Assembly (NCBI RefSeq): GCF_963556105.2 | Contig: NZ_OY829945.1 | Span: forward strand, 260,501 to 324,500 | Source: an uncultured Tolumonas sp. | GTDB lineage: Bacteria > Pseudomonadota > Gammaproteobacteria > Enterobacterales > Aeromonadaceae | Length of the DNA stretch: 64,000 nucleotides | Direction: 5' to 3' | Shown here: positions 26,343 to 37,302 of the stretch, one piece after another | How positions within the stretch are numbered: position 1 is the stretch's first letter | How the letters are laid out: every line of letters starts with the position of its first letter | Translations under genes and position numbers: made by a program | The notes under the pieces: generated by a model | Told to the model about the DNA's origin: nothing | Seen by the model: the letters and a program-made list of their open reading frames with translations, nothing else | The model's database searches: none

Positions 26343-26729
26343 ATGATCAGCTATCGGGGTTTCACTCTGATTGAACTCGTACTGGTCATAATCTTAATCG
26401 GGGTGCTGGCAGTAACTGCTGCGCCCCGTTTTTTTACCGCTTCCGGTTATGATCAGGTCGCGGCCCGCGATCAATTGATCCAGCTATTACGCCAAGCGCA
26501 GCTGCAAACCATGAACAACAGTGCAGAATGTCAGGTTGTTCATTTCGGCAATAACCAGTCCTGGATCCCTACTAATACCGCACAATGTTCAGTGCTGACC
26601 AGCAATGAACAATTAATTTCCTTTGATGTCTGGGGGCGACCAGCGACATCGGTGACCAATGTGACATTGACTGGCGAAACCACGATGAAGGTTTGTATTG
26701 AAGCCGAAGGTTACATTCATGCGTGTTAG
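26343..26729 (+). CDS. mshC: MSHA minor pilin MshC
   Basis: Type IV minor prepilin, 128 residues, leader MISYRG before FTLIELVLVIILIGVLAVTAAPRF (Glu at +5). The C-terminal part has Cys pairs (CQVV, AQCSV, KVCIEAEGYIHAC). MshC-type subunits initiate pilus assembly. The stop overlaps the mshD start by 11 bases. Confidence 0.88.
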   Translation: MISYRGFTLIELVLVIILIGVLAVTAAPRFFTASGYDQVAARDQLIQLLRQAQLQTMNNSAECQVVHFGNNQSWIPTNTAQCSVLTSNEQLISFDVWGRPATSVTNVTLTGETTMKVCIEAEGYIHAC

Positions 26730-27312
26730 TCGACGCATCTCTTTTGGTTTTACTTTGCTGGAGCTGGTGGCCGGCATTGCGTTGTTTGCTGTCGTACTGT
26801 TACTCATTACTGGCGCTTTTTTGCCGATGATTAATAAACAAACCCAGCCCATTTATCAGGTCCGCGCGGCTGAGCTGGCACAAGCGATGTTGCAGGAAGC
26901 GTTGGCGCGTTCGTATGATGAAAACTCAGATCGCACCGGTAAAACTGATGCCGGGAAATATCAGTATTGTGGCAGCATTGATCCGGCTAACAACTTAACT
27001 GAAACCAGTGCAGCTTTAGGTAGTTGTTCCACTACGCTGGGGGCTGAGAGTGGTGAAACCTATACCACTTTTGATGATGTTGATGATTTTAACCTTTACT
27101 GTAACGCCCCCATCACTGGCAGTGCTTTCGCGCAGCTGCAAGGGCTGGATACTTCATTGTATGAGAATTACAGCATCAAAGTCTGTGTGGAAAATGCACC
27201 GGAACTACTGGGATTAACCGCTCGCAATGATGTCGCGAAAAAAGTCACTGTGACAGTAACTACACCTGCCAGTGAGGCGATCCCGTTTACCAGCTACCGG
27301 AGTAACTATTGA
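26719..27312 (+). CDS. mshD: MSHA minor pilin MshD
   Basis: Prepilin-like protein of about 197 residues: ten-residue leader ending in Gly before FTLLELVAGIALFAVVLLLI. The ATG at 26719 has GAAGG nine bases upstream. A PulJ/GspI-like minor pilin, assigned by order in the locus. It shares TGATG with mshO. Confidence 0.87.
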   Translation: MRVSRRISFGFTLLELVAGIALFAVVLLLITGAFLPMINKQTQPIYQVRAAELAQAMLQEALARSYDENSDRTGKTDAGKYQYCGSIDPANNLTETSAALGSCSTTLGAESGETYTTFDDVDDFNLYCNAPITGSAFAQLQGLDTSLYENYSIKVCVENAPELLGLTARNDVAKKVTVTVTTPASEAIPFTSYRSNY

Positions 27313-28142
27313 TGCGTTATCGAGGGTTTACGCTGGTTGAATTGGTAGTGGTGATTGTTTTACTGGGCATTATCGGCACTATTTCATCTCGTTTTATTGG
27401 CCAAACAGTACAACTGTATAGCGACAGTGCCATTCAGCAGCAACGGATTGCCGAAGCCCGGTTTGTATTGGAACGCCTGAGTCGGGAAATTGCCGGTGTT
27501 CATCCTTTCAGTTTGCGTGACCCGTTTGCTAATAATGCAACATATCAAGGTAAGTGCATTGAATACATTCGAATTTCTGCGGTCAGCGCTTATCTGGGAT
27601 CGGCGACGGCCAGTGCTGCACTGAGCGTGATTGAAAATCCGAATGACGTGTTACAAACAGGCACTGTATCCGCACTCTCTGTCGCTCGACGGGTCTCGGT
27701 GCATTCACAAGATGCCACCGACCTTTATTCCTCTGCAGATAACAATAGCGTCAAAGCAATCACTGCTTTTTCAGCGTTAAATAACACGGCGACTTTTTCG
27801 GCTGCATTCAGTTCTGATTCAACAGGTAAACGCTATACCGTGCTGGATAAGAATGGCCCTGTGAGCTGGTGTATGTTTAATAATCAGCTTTATCGTTATG
27901 CAAATTACAATACAAATTATGGTACAGCAAAAACCGTTGATTGGTTTATCGCACAAGCGACAGCGGGTTCCGCTTACAGTAGTTTAATGGCGGAACATGT
28001 TAGCAGCAGTAGTTTGTTTAAAGTGACCGCGCCGACGTTGTCACACAACGCAGCGCTCGATCTGTCGTTACAGCTCACCACCGACAGTGATGGGAATAAA
28101 CTGATCCTGAACCGGCGTATGCAGGTGAATTATGTCCCCTGA
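27312..28142 (+). CDS. mshO: MSHA minor pilin MshO
   Basis: Prepilin-like protein of 276 residues: leader MRYRG before FTLVELVVVIVLLGIIGTISSRF, then a long periplasmic domain, similar in layout to PilW/GspJ. It begins within the mshD stop and overlaps mshP by 11 bases, so the minor pilins are translationally coupled. Confidence 0.87.
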   Translation: MRYRGFTLVELVVVIVLLGIIGTISSRFIGQTVQLYSDSAIQQQRIAEARFVLERLSREIAGVHPFSLRDPFANNATYQGKCIEYIRISAVSAYLGSATASAALSVIENPNDVLQTGTVSALSVARRVSVHSQDATDLYSSADNNSVKAITAFSALNNTATFSAAFSSDSTGKRYTVLDKNGPVSWCMFNNQLYRYANYNTNYGTAKTVDWFIAQATAGSAYSSLMAEHVSSSSLFKVTAPTLSHNAALDLSLQLTTDSDGNKLILNRRMQVNYVP

Positions 28143-28587
28143 TCGCAACTCATCGAATATCCCCTTTGTTAAGTCACAGCAGGGGTCAATGCTGGTGATG
28201 GCAGTTTTTATTATTGTTATCTTCGGCTTGTTAGCCTCGGCATTGAGTAGCATTCTGAGTTCCTCGCAAGATACGGTGAGTTATGAAGTTTTAGGTGTTA
28301 GGGCTCAGGCTACGGCGAATGCTGGTCTGGAAGCTGGGTTATATCGTGTTTTGCGCAACTCTGTTGCCTGTAATGTCATACCTGCAGCCAGTACACCTCT
28401 TACCGTCACCATTGATAATACCGCTGTTGGGCTCGCACAATGCAATGTGAGCGTGACTTGTAACCAACGTCCGGCAATCAATGGCAGCACAGCTACATAT
28501 TATATTTTAAACAGTACTGGCACTTGTGTTGCTGGGAATAACAAACTTACCGCGACACGAAACCTGAAAGCTGAGGTACAGAAATGA
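28132..28587 (+). CDS. mshP: MSHA biogenesis protein MshP (PilX-like)
   Basis: 151 residues with an N-terminal hydrophobic helix (about 18-45) preceded by QQGSMLVM, resembling the PilX/GspK N-terminus, which departs from the strict pilin motif. The small C-terminal domain carries four Cys. Assigned by locus order. Confidence 0.83.
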   Translation: MSPDRNSSNIPFVKSQQGSMLVMAVFIIVIFGLLASALSSILSSSQDTVSYEVLGVRAQATANAGLEAGLYRVLRNSVACNVIPAASTPLTVTIDNTAVGLAQCNVSVTCNQRPAINGSTATYYILNSTGTCVAGNNKLTATRNLKAEVQK

Positions 28588-31500
28588 CAAAGGCGAGCTG
28601 GATGCGTTATGCAGTGCTGTTATTTTGCTGCCTGATAAGTCATCTGGTGTGGGCTGATGTGGTGCTGGTTGGGAATATGAATATTGGTGATAACAGTACC
28701 AATGCAATAAATCCGACCTCTTTGGTGGTGCAAAGTAACAGTATTTATACACCAGGAGCCCATCCTATTCATTTCACTCTATCGCAATCGGGTGTGGTGA
28801 CACAGCTGAAGGCAAATAACTTATCTGGTTACCTGTATGGCGTTAATTTCGCGGTTTGGAATAGCTCAGGTCAGGTGGTTATCAGTCAAACAGCTACCGA
28901 TGCGCAACCAAGTCTGATTAGTGGGTCGTGGTCTTTAGCTGCGGGTGATTATCGCATGGCGGTGTGGGGGCAATGCATCAAAGAGAGCAACAACGCGGTA
29001 TTGTCTTATTCTTCTTGTTTAAGTACTAATAAACAGCAGGAATGGGATGATATCAGTTTTACCAATATCACTTTGGTCGGTATAAATTCATCATCAGCTA
29101 ATTTTATGCAACGACTGCATCTTGGCGATAATACCGATGCTACCCGCTGGTATCCGCCATCACCCTCTGTCAATGTGTCTGTTTCAGACGCTGCCAGTGG
29201 TTCAGCAATTAATTCAACTTCAACAGGTGCTTCAGTAACCTATTCATTTGCAATTACTACCGATACGACATTAACTAAACTGGCTTTGTTTCAAATGAGC
29301 GACTGGCAAACGGCCGGTGCCTCGCGAATTCAGTTACGGCAGAAAAACAGTAGCACTTATCTTTGGCAATATTCGTTTACCGCGAATGGTGATTTACCTT
29401 TGCAGCCTAATCTCACCCTGTCTCCCGGTAATTATGAAGTCGTGGTTAGCACCGATTATTCACACGGGTATGACTCAGATGATATTGACTGGGATGACTT
29501 GGTCATTTCATTGCAACCTGTTGCCGTTGATCAGGCTTGTGCGGCGTTATTTCCTGACCCAATACAAGGTCGCAATTCTGCCGGTTATATCGATTTTGGT
29601 GGCGGCTATAATACTGGCCCTGCAGGGCTGGTATATGGCACCAATGGCGGCAAGATCGGTTATTCATCGATTCGGAATGTGAATACTGTCAGCACTACAA
29701 ATGGGAATTGTGATGGTCTGGTCTGTGTATTTGATGCTTATGCTAAATCGTTAGCATTAAATTCGAACCCGTTCCCGACATCGGGCACGAAATCCATCAC
29801 TGTTGATTACAGTTATCCCAATTACACCCGAACGTTAACCAGTGCTGATGGTTCCTCCTTTGGTAATGTGACTTTGTATAGCGATACATATCTAAATATT
29901 ACCAATCCGGGTATCACAATAAAGAATTTAACACTTAACAGTGGGGTTACCACCGTTTATCTGGCGGCAGGGGAATATTGGATCGATAACTTGAGCATTA
30001 ACAGTGGTGCTCAAATAATTTTAAATGGCGAAGTCCGATTGCATGTTAAAACGCTGACCATGCAAAGCAGCAGTTATTTGAACTCACCCAAAGGTGTCAG
30101 TACCCCCACAATGTTTCAAGGAGGTGATCCATCTAAATTATTATTGATCATGTACGGACCACTGACACTGGGTAACAATGCAATTATTTCGGGCATGATT
30201 TACCGTTCTGATTACAATGCGGGCGGAACCGATATTACGATGGCGTCGACGTCCTATATCTTCGGCCGAGTCAATGCCAACAGTATTTCCATGACATGGG
30301 GCTCTACCATTTACGGTGCCAATCAGCAGTGTCCAGCATTGCCCGCTACCTCTTCTGTTAATCATTACGAAATTCGCTATCCATCAAGCCAAATCACCTG
30401 TGAACCTGCTGCGATAACTATTAATGCCTGTACCAACACAGACACCAGTTCATGCACAAAAGATACAACGGCCAGTTCATCGGTTACTCTGTCTGCTCCT
30501 ACGTCCGGCTGGAGCCGTAATCCGGTCACATTAACAAACGGCTCTGGAACGGTGTCTCTTAACCACTATGCAGTTGGCAATGTGACGCTGGGGCTAAACG
30601 TTACACCGTATACCTGTTTTAAAAACGGGGTGGCAGACAGTTCTTGTCAGTTACCGTTCGTTTCTTCGGCATTTTCGTTTGATTTTCCGACCTTTTATGC
30701 TGGAAGTAACAGCGGTAACGTGACATTAAAAGCTGTGCAGGCTTCTACCAGTAATCCAGCTGTCTGCACAAGCTTATTTGCCAATAAGACCCAGAATGTC
30801 AGCTTTGCCAGTCAATATATTTTACCTAGCAGCGGGACGTTATTACCGACGTTAAATGGGGCATCCCTCAACAGTAATACCGCAGCGGTAACACTACCGC
30901 TAGCTTTCGACAGTACGGGGGCCGCATCACTGAATCTTGCCTATAACGATGCAGGGGTGTTGGGGATCACAGCTCAAACGACAATAAATGATACAGTGGC
31001 GGGTACATTATCCGTTTCTGGTTCTGATAATGTAGCGGTATTGCCGGCCAAGATTTTACTGAGCGCAGCAGGTCAGACTGCCTGCACCGGGAGTTCTGAT
31101 ACGGACTATGCCGCTTGTGCAGTCTATAAAACAGTTGGACAGCCGTTTACTTTGTCAGCCAAGGCCGGTTATCTGAGCGGTTCAACTTGGAACACCACGG
31201 CTAATTTTTCCACCTCGCATCTGGCTGCCAGCGCATTACCATTAGTGCAGCATCAATTGGTGGCACCATCAACGGGAACATTACCCGCCCTGGCCGCAAC
31301 CAACCTGAGCTTTAGCGCAGGAACGGCTTCTGCATCACTCACTGAGAGTGATGTGGGAGTCTATCAGTATGGTGTAACAGATTTTGTACCTTATTCGGCT
31401 TATCAGAACGAATCACCACAAAAAACAGTCGCATTAAGCTGGAGTGACCCGGTTGGTCGTTTTATTCCTGCAAAATTACAGGCTACCGCTGTCACGCAAG

Positions 31501-32417
31501 GAACCTTAACCACCGATACTTGCAGTAATAATGCTGTTAATGCCGCACTAGGTTATACCGGGCAGGCCCTGCGGTTTGCGACCATGCCTACGCTAAGTGT
31601 GACCGCGTTAGGCAGTGATGGCTCAACGGTTATGAAAAATTATCAGGGGGTTTTTGCAAAAATCACTTCAGCTATACCGAGTGGTTCCGGTGCTTTTACC
31701 GCCAATTTACTACCCAAAAATAATGTGAATAGTTTGACGAGCTTAGCCACATGGTCAGCTGGTAGCTGGTCCACATTAACGAATGCTTATAATCTGTTAT
31801 ACAGCTTTGGTGCGGACAACCGTTTTACATTTACGAAAACGAATACCAATCAGGTCGCGCCTTTTGAAACATCAATGACCATTTCTGAACTGGCAGACAG
31901 TGATGGCGTCGCCGCATCATCATTGCCTCTGAATCTATGGCCTGTGGCGCCAGATACCAGCGCATTTAAAGTTTATAGTGGTCGCCTGACGCTAGACAGT
32001 GTAAATGGGGCAGAAAATAATAGCTTGGCATTACCTTTTTATATGCAGTATTGGAATGGTTCTGCATACACCATTAATAATGTGGATAACTGCACCAGTT
32101 TGACTGGCAATGCTTTGCAAATGAATAATCTGACCAGCTGGACTGGTATCCCGTTACGAGTCGCCAGTGCCACAAACGGTGTTGCAACCACGACGGCCTC
32201 GCTTTCCCCGGCTAAAGTGTCATCAGGTGCTGGCGCTATCAGTTTCACGGCGCCGAATGCTTCCGGTTGGGTCGATATTGCGGCGACCGTATCTTTGCCT
32301 GATTGGATGAAAGATTTTACCCTTCCGTCAGGGCTCTCACCTGCCCGTGCCAGCTTTGGTTATTATCACGGGAATGACCGATTAATTTATCGGCGCGAGG
32401 TGTTTGGCGGTCAATAA
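28584..32417 (+). CDS. mshQ: MSHA biogenesis protein MshQ, large exported protein
   Basis: 1277 residues: signal peptide (cleavage near VWA/DVV) and several beta-rich Thr/Ser/Asn-rich regions. A central segment (about 320-600) resembles polymer-forming or lectin-like beta folds; the C-terminal half resembles the DUF6701 region typical of MshQ (ending LIYRREVFGGQ). Cys pairs in the middle suggest disulfides. The protein is thought to be an extracellular, PilY1-like or adhesive part of the MSHA system, but its role is not established. Last gene of the locus. Confidence 0.87.
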   Translation: MTKASWMRYAVLLFCCLISHLVWADVVLVGNMNIGDNSTNAINPTSLVVQSNSIYTPGAHPIHFTLSQSGVVTQLKANNLSGYLYGVNFAVWNSSGQVVISQTATDAQPSLISGSWSLAAGDYRMAVWGQCIKESNNAVLSYSSCLSTNKQQEWDDISFTNITLVGINSSSANFMQRLHLGDNTDATRWYPPSPSVNVSVSDAASGSAINSTSTGASVTYSFAITTDTTLTKLALFQMSDWQTAGASRIQLRQKNSSTYLWQYSFTANGDLPLQPNLTLSPGNYEVVVSTDYSHGYDSDDIDWDDLVISLQPVAVDQACAALFPDPIQGRNSAGYIDFGGGYNTGPAGLVYGTNGGKIGYSSIRNVNTVSTTNGNCDGLVCVFDAYAKSLALNSNPFPTSGTKSITVDYSYPNYTRTLTSADGSSFGNVTLYSDTYLNITNPGITIKNLTLNSGVTTVYLAAGEYWIDNLSINSGAQIILNGEVRLHVKTLTMQSSSYLNSPKGVSTPTMFQGGDPSKLLLIMYGPLTLGNNAIISGMIYRSDYNAGGTDITMASTSYIFGRVNANSISMTWGSTIYGANQQCPALPATSSVNHYEIRYPSSQITCEPAAITINACTNTDTSSCTKDTTASSSVTLSAPTSGWSRNPVTLTNGSGTVSLNHYAVGNVTLGLNVTPYTCFKNGVADSSCQLPFVSSAFSFDFPTFYAGSNSGNVTLKAVQASTSNPAVCTSLFANKTQNVSFASQYILPSSGTLLPTLNGASLNSNTAAVTLPLAFDSTGAASLNLAYNDAGVLGITAQTTINDTVAGTLSVSGSDNVAVLPAKILLSAAGQTACTGSSDTDYAACAVYKTVGQPFTLSAKAGYLSGSTWNTTANFSTSHLAASALPLVQHQLVAPSTGTLPALAATNLSFSAGTASASLTESDVGVYQYGVTDFVPYSAYQNESPQKTVALSWSDPVGRFIPAKLQATAVTQGTLTTDTCSNNAVNAALGYTGQALRFATMPTLSVTALGSDGSTVMKNYQGVFAKITSAIPSGSGAFTANLLPKNNVNSLTSLATWSAGSWSTLTNAYNLLYSFGADNRFTFTKTNTNQVAPFETSMTISELADSDGVAASSLPLNLWPVAPDTSAFKVYSGRLTLDSVNGAENNSLALPFYMQYWNGSAYTINNVDNCTSLTGNALQMNNLTSWTGIPLRVASATNGVATTTASLSPAKVSSGAGAISFTAPNASGWVDIAATVSLPDWMKDFTLPSGLSPARASFGYYHGNDRLIYRREVFGGQ

Positions 32418-32522
32418 CGACTTTAATGAGTAAAGCTGGTTATGATCTGTCGATCTGATGAGCCAGAAGCTTGCTGATTGGGGCGGGGATTGGTAAAGTG
32501 GGGCGTTTTTCGCATCCCGTAA

Positions 32523-33587
<1,065 letters not shown>

Positions 33588-33598
33588 CTGATCTTATC

Positions 33599-33619
33599 GG
33601 GCTACCTTTACGGTAGCCC
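33599..33619. other. Hairpin between mreB and mreC
   Basis: GGGCTACC (33599-33606) pairs with GGTAGCCC (33612-33619) around a five-base loop. An outer pair TATCGG/CCGATA (33595-33600, 33624-33629) is an alternative. No T-run follows. It probably reduces mreC expression relative to mreB or stabilises the upstream mRNA. Confidence 0.5.
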
Positions 33620-33634
33620 CGAGCCGATAGCATC

Positions 33635-34733
33635 ATGCGTACTATTTTCGGCAGGGGGCCATCCCTGCAACTCCGGTTATTTATTACTGTGCTGCTGTCT
33701 TTGGCGGGCATCGTTGCTGATGCCCGTTTTCATCTGTTTGACAGTGTCCGTCTGTATATCAATACCTTTGCCAGCCCGATGTTGCATTTGGCCAGTGTAC
33801 CGCGCGATGTTGTCGAAGGCGCCAGTCTGCAACTGCGTTCCCGCAGTGAACTCATTACCGAAAATCAGCAACTGCAACAGCAGTTATTTCTGCTGCGCAG
33901 CGATCTGTTACGTATGGCCGAGTTGAGTCAGGAAAACCGTCGTTTACGCGAGTTACTCGGTTCCCCCGTGACGCAGGATTCCCGCAAGTTAGTGGCTCGG
34001 ATCCTGTCGGTCGACTCTGATCCATTTGTCTATCAGGTGGTGATTGATAAAGGTATCGAACATCACGTTTATGAAGGGCAACCCGTCGTTAATGATCAAG
34101 GGGTGATTGGTCAGGTGGTTAGTGTTGGGAAAACCTCCAGTCGTGTACTCTTGATCACCGATGTCAGTCACGCCTTACCAGTGCGTGTATTGCGTAATGA
34201 TCTACGTGCCATTGCTTCCGGTACCGGTAATATCAATGAATTAACGCTGAAAAACCTGCCGAAAAATGTCGATATTCAGGATGGTGATATTCTGGTGACT
34301 TCCGGCATGGGCGGGCATTTCCCGGAGGGTTATCCGGTGGCTAAAGTGGTGCGGGTCGCCAATGAAGAACAAAGCCCATTTGCGGAAATTAAAGCAGAAC
34401 CGCTGGCGACATTAGATCGTTTACGGTATGTCCTGTTGCTGTGGGAAGATGCAAAGGCCATGGGGCCATTGGCTGTTATGAAGCCCGTCATCGGTAAATT
34501 CTACTGCGTCTGCGGCGGCATCAACCGATGCTGAAAAAAATAAAAACGCGGTTCCCGAACGCCATCCAACCACTGCTCCAGTTACGAAGTCAGTGGAAAA
34601 AGTTGAGAAAAAAACGGGTACTACAACGCATAAATCCGGTGTTAATAAAACGACTCACCCAAACACCAATAAAATTAAATCGTCGACCACCATGGCAACA
34701 ACGAATGTGAAACATCAGGAGCGCAGCCAGTGA
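33635..34733 (+). CDS. mreC: Rod-shape protein MreC, apparent frameshift near the C-terminus
   Basis: MreC elongasome scaffold: short N-terminus, one transmembrane helix (about 9-27), coiled coil (about 60-110) and the periplasmic beta domain with VVNDQGVIGQVV and VTSGMGGHFPEGYPVA. As written the frame stops at 34534 (299 residues). Deleting one base of the AA at 34481-34482 opens a Ser/Thr/Lys-rich tail that runs to a TGA at 34731-34733. That stop overlaps the mreD GTG start, the usual mreC/mreD coupling. The tail is therefore probably the real C-terminus and the stop at 34534 an artefact or a recent mutation. Confidence 0.88.
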
Positions 34734-35221
34734 GTAACTCATTGACCGGGCACGGTAAAGGTTCCATTTATTTAACCCTGATGGTGGCTATTGTACTGAC
34801 GATGGTGCCGTTACCTGCTGCTATCGATATGTTCCGCCCGGATTGGGTGGCGTTGGTGGTGTTGTATTGGGTCATTGCCCTGCCACATCAGATGAACGTG
34901 GTCAGTGCCTGGATTGTTGGCCTGCTCATGGACATCATGCTGGGCTCCACATTAGGCATTCATGCGCTGGGTATGGCGGTGATCTCGTATGCAGCGACAT
35001 CGCAATACCAGAAGATCCGTAACTATTCGGTGTGGCAACAAGCGTTAGTGATGGGATCATTGGTCTTTATCGGGCAATTGCTGATTTTTTGGGTTGAACA
35101 TTTGTTTGCCTCCCCACGTCTGAATACCCGTTTTGTCTGGGCCTCTCTGAGTTCCACCTTGCTCTGGCCATCTGTGTATCTCTTTTTGCGGTATATCCGC
35201 CGTCGTTTCAACATCAGGTAA
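34730..35221 (+). CDS. mreD: Rod-shape membrane protein MreD
   Basis: 163 residues (E. coli MreD 162), with five to six transmembrane helices and typical blocks FRPDWVALVVLYWVIALP and VGLLMDIMLGSTLGIHAL. GTG start overlapping the frame-corrected mreC stop (GTGA). It completes the MreBCD complex. Five bases before maf. Confidence 0.95.
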   Translation: MSNSLTGHGKGSIYLTLMVAIVLTMVPLPAAIDMFRPDWVALVVLYWVIALPHQMNVVSAWIVGLLMDIMLGSTLGIHALGMAVISYAATSQYQKIRNYSVWQQALVMGSLVFIGQLLIFWVEHLFASPRLNTRFVWASLSSTLLWPSVYLFLRYIRRRFNIR

Positions 35222-35226
35222 TCCAT

Positions 35227-35806
35227 ATGTCAGCCAGCATTGCGCTTTATCTGGCGTCTGCATCTCCCCGTCGTCGAGAGTTATTAGCTCTGCTGGACTA
35301 TCCGTTTGCGGTGTTGTCAGTGGACGTGGCAGAACAACGCCAGCCACAAGAACTACCGGAAGTGTATGTGCAACGACTGGCTCGGGAAAAATCGCAAGCG
35401 GGTTGGCTTGCGTGCCAAGGCGAGAAACCGGTGTTGGGTGCCGATACAATCGTGGTTTTTCAACAAGAAGTGCTGGAAAAACCACGAGATTTCGCCGATG
35501 CTCAACGTATATTGCAGTTACTGTCCGGTAATACACATACTGTTATGACGGCAGTGGCCCTTTCTTCGCAACATGGCTGTGAAGTGATACTGGTTAATTC
35601 ACAAGTGACATTTCGTGAACTGAGTCAGGACGACATCGACCGTTATTGGCAAAGCGGAGAACCAGCGGATTAAAGCCGGTGCTTATGGTATTCAGGGCAT
35701 TGGCGGAAAATTTGTCTGCCACCTGAACGGCAGTTATTCCGCTGTGGTAGGGTTGCCGCTGTTGGAAACGGATCAGTTACTGCATAAATATTGTCGCCAT
35801 TCATGA
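35227..35806 (+). pseudogene. maf: Maf-like nucleoside triphosphate pyrophosphatase (YhdE type), frameshifted
   Basis: Maf/YhdE family, which hydrolyses non-canonical or modified dTTP/UTP-type nucleotides. The N-terminal LYLASASPRRRELL (7-20) and VLGADTIV (about 71-78) motifs are intact. The frame stops at 35673 after SGEPAD. Removing one T at 35671 joins it to [15 protein letters not shown]...[14 protein letters not shown], which completes the family, with a TGA at 35804-35806. The perfect continuation argues for a single-base insertion in a low-quality region rather than old decay. Gene order mreD-maf-rng matches E. coli. Confidence 0.87.
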
Positions 35807-35829
35807 CTTCAGATTACTAAGGCTGAACT

Positions 35830-37302
35830 ATGTCCACCGAATTGCTGGTCAACGTAACACCGTCAGAAACCCGGGTTGCCCTGGTCGATCACGGTATGTT
35901 GCAGGAAGTGCACATCGAGCGTCAGGCTAAACGCGGTAGTCGTTGGTAATATTTACAAAGTAAGGTCAGCCGGGTTTTACCGGGTATGCAGGCTGCATTT
36001 GTCGATATTGGTATGGATAAAGCCGCTTTTCTGCATGCTTCCGATATCGTGCCACATACTGAATGCGTTGATGTTAAAGAAAAAGAACACTTTCAGGCCG
36101 GCAATATCGCGGAACTCGTCCGTCAAGGTCAGGACATTATGGTGCAGGTAGTAAAAAGACCCCTATGGGCACCAAAGGCGCCCGCCTGACTACCGATATC
36201 ACTTTGCCATCACGTTATCTGGTATTTATGCCGGGCAGTGCGCATGTCGGTGTATCACAACGCATTGATAGCGAAGAAGAACGTGAACGTTTAAAACAGA
36301 TCGTCAGCAAAAATGTGGATGAACTGGGCGGCTTTATTGTGCGTACTGCCGCCGAAGGCGTGGGCGAAAAAGAGCTGGAACAAGACACCATCTTCTTAAA
36401 ACGACTCTGGCGTAAAGTGCTGGAGCGCCGGTCAGAAATATCCGACTTGTCATGTGTTGTATGCGGAATGGAGTTTAGCCTTCCGTATTTTGCGCGATTT
36501 TGTTGGTGACGAGCTGGATAAGATCCGTGTCGATTCGCGCCAGACGTATGAACAGATCTGCCACTTTACCGATGAATTCGTGCCAGAGATGAGTGCGAAA
36601 CTGGATTATTACTCCGGTGAGTCGCCGATCTTTGATTTGTACGATGTCGAAAATTGAAATTCAGCGTGCACTAGAGCGTAAAGTGGAGCTGAAATCCGGT
36701 GGTTATCTGATCATCGATCAAACCGAAGCCATGACCACCATCGACATCAATACCGGTGCCTTTGTCGGTCATCGGAATCTGGAAGAGACCATCTTTAACA
36801 CCAACGTCGAAGCAACAGCAGCGATTGCGCGCCAACTGCGTTTACGCAACCTTGGTGGCATTATCATTATCGATTTCATCGATATGCAAAGCGAAGATCA
36901 TCGTCGGCGAGTATTACAAAGTCTGGAACAGGCGTTGGCCAAAGATCGCGCGAAGACCGGTGTGAATGGTTTCTCACAGCTGGGTTTAGTCGAGATGACC
37001 CGCAAGCGCACCCGTGAAAGTCTGGAACATGTGTTGTGTTCTCAATGCCCGGAATGTAATGGGCGTGGCCGTGTTAAAACCGTGGAGTCGGTCTGTACGA
37101 AATTCTGCGTGAGATCCTGCGTGTTAACCGTGCTTATGATGCTGATCAGTTTGTGGTGTATGCCTCGCCGGCGGTTGCGGAAGCATTACGTGGCGATGAA
37201 TCGCACAGTCTGGCTGAGTTGGAAGTCTTTATTAGCAAACAAGTTAAGGTACAGGCCGAACCTTTATATAGCCAGGAACAATTTGACGTGGTGATGATGT
37301 AA
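35830..37302 (+). pseudogene. rng: Ribonuclease G (RNase G, CafA), interrupted by about seven frameshifts
   Basis: The reading frames together spell an RNase G of about 489 residues that follows E. coli Rng throughout: MSTELLVNVTPSETRVAL, RLTTDITLPSRYLVFMPG, ENEIQRALERKVELKSGGYL, DFIDM, and the zinc-linker CSQCPEC and C-terminal QEQFDVVMM. To read it one must drop or add single bases near 35939, 35960, 36152-36156, 36161-36164, 36429, 36655 and 37092. The protein sequence between the breaks shows no other decay. RNase G matures 16S rRNA 5' ends and degrades some mRNAs. The indel cluster suggests sequence errors; if real, the gene is dead. Confidence 0.88.
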
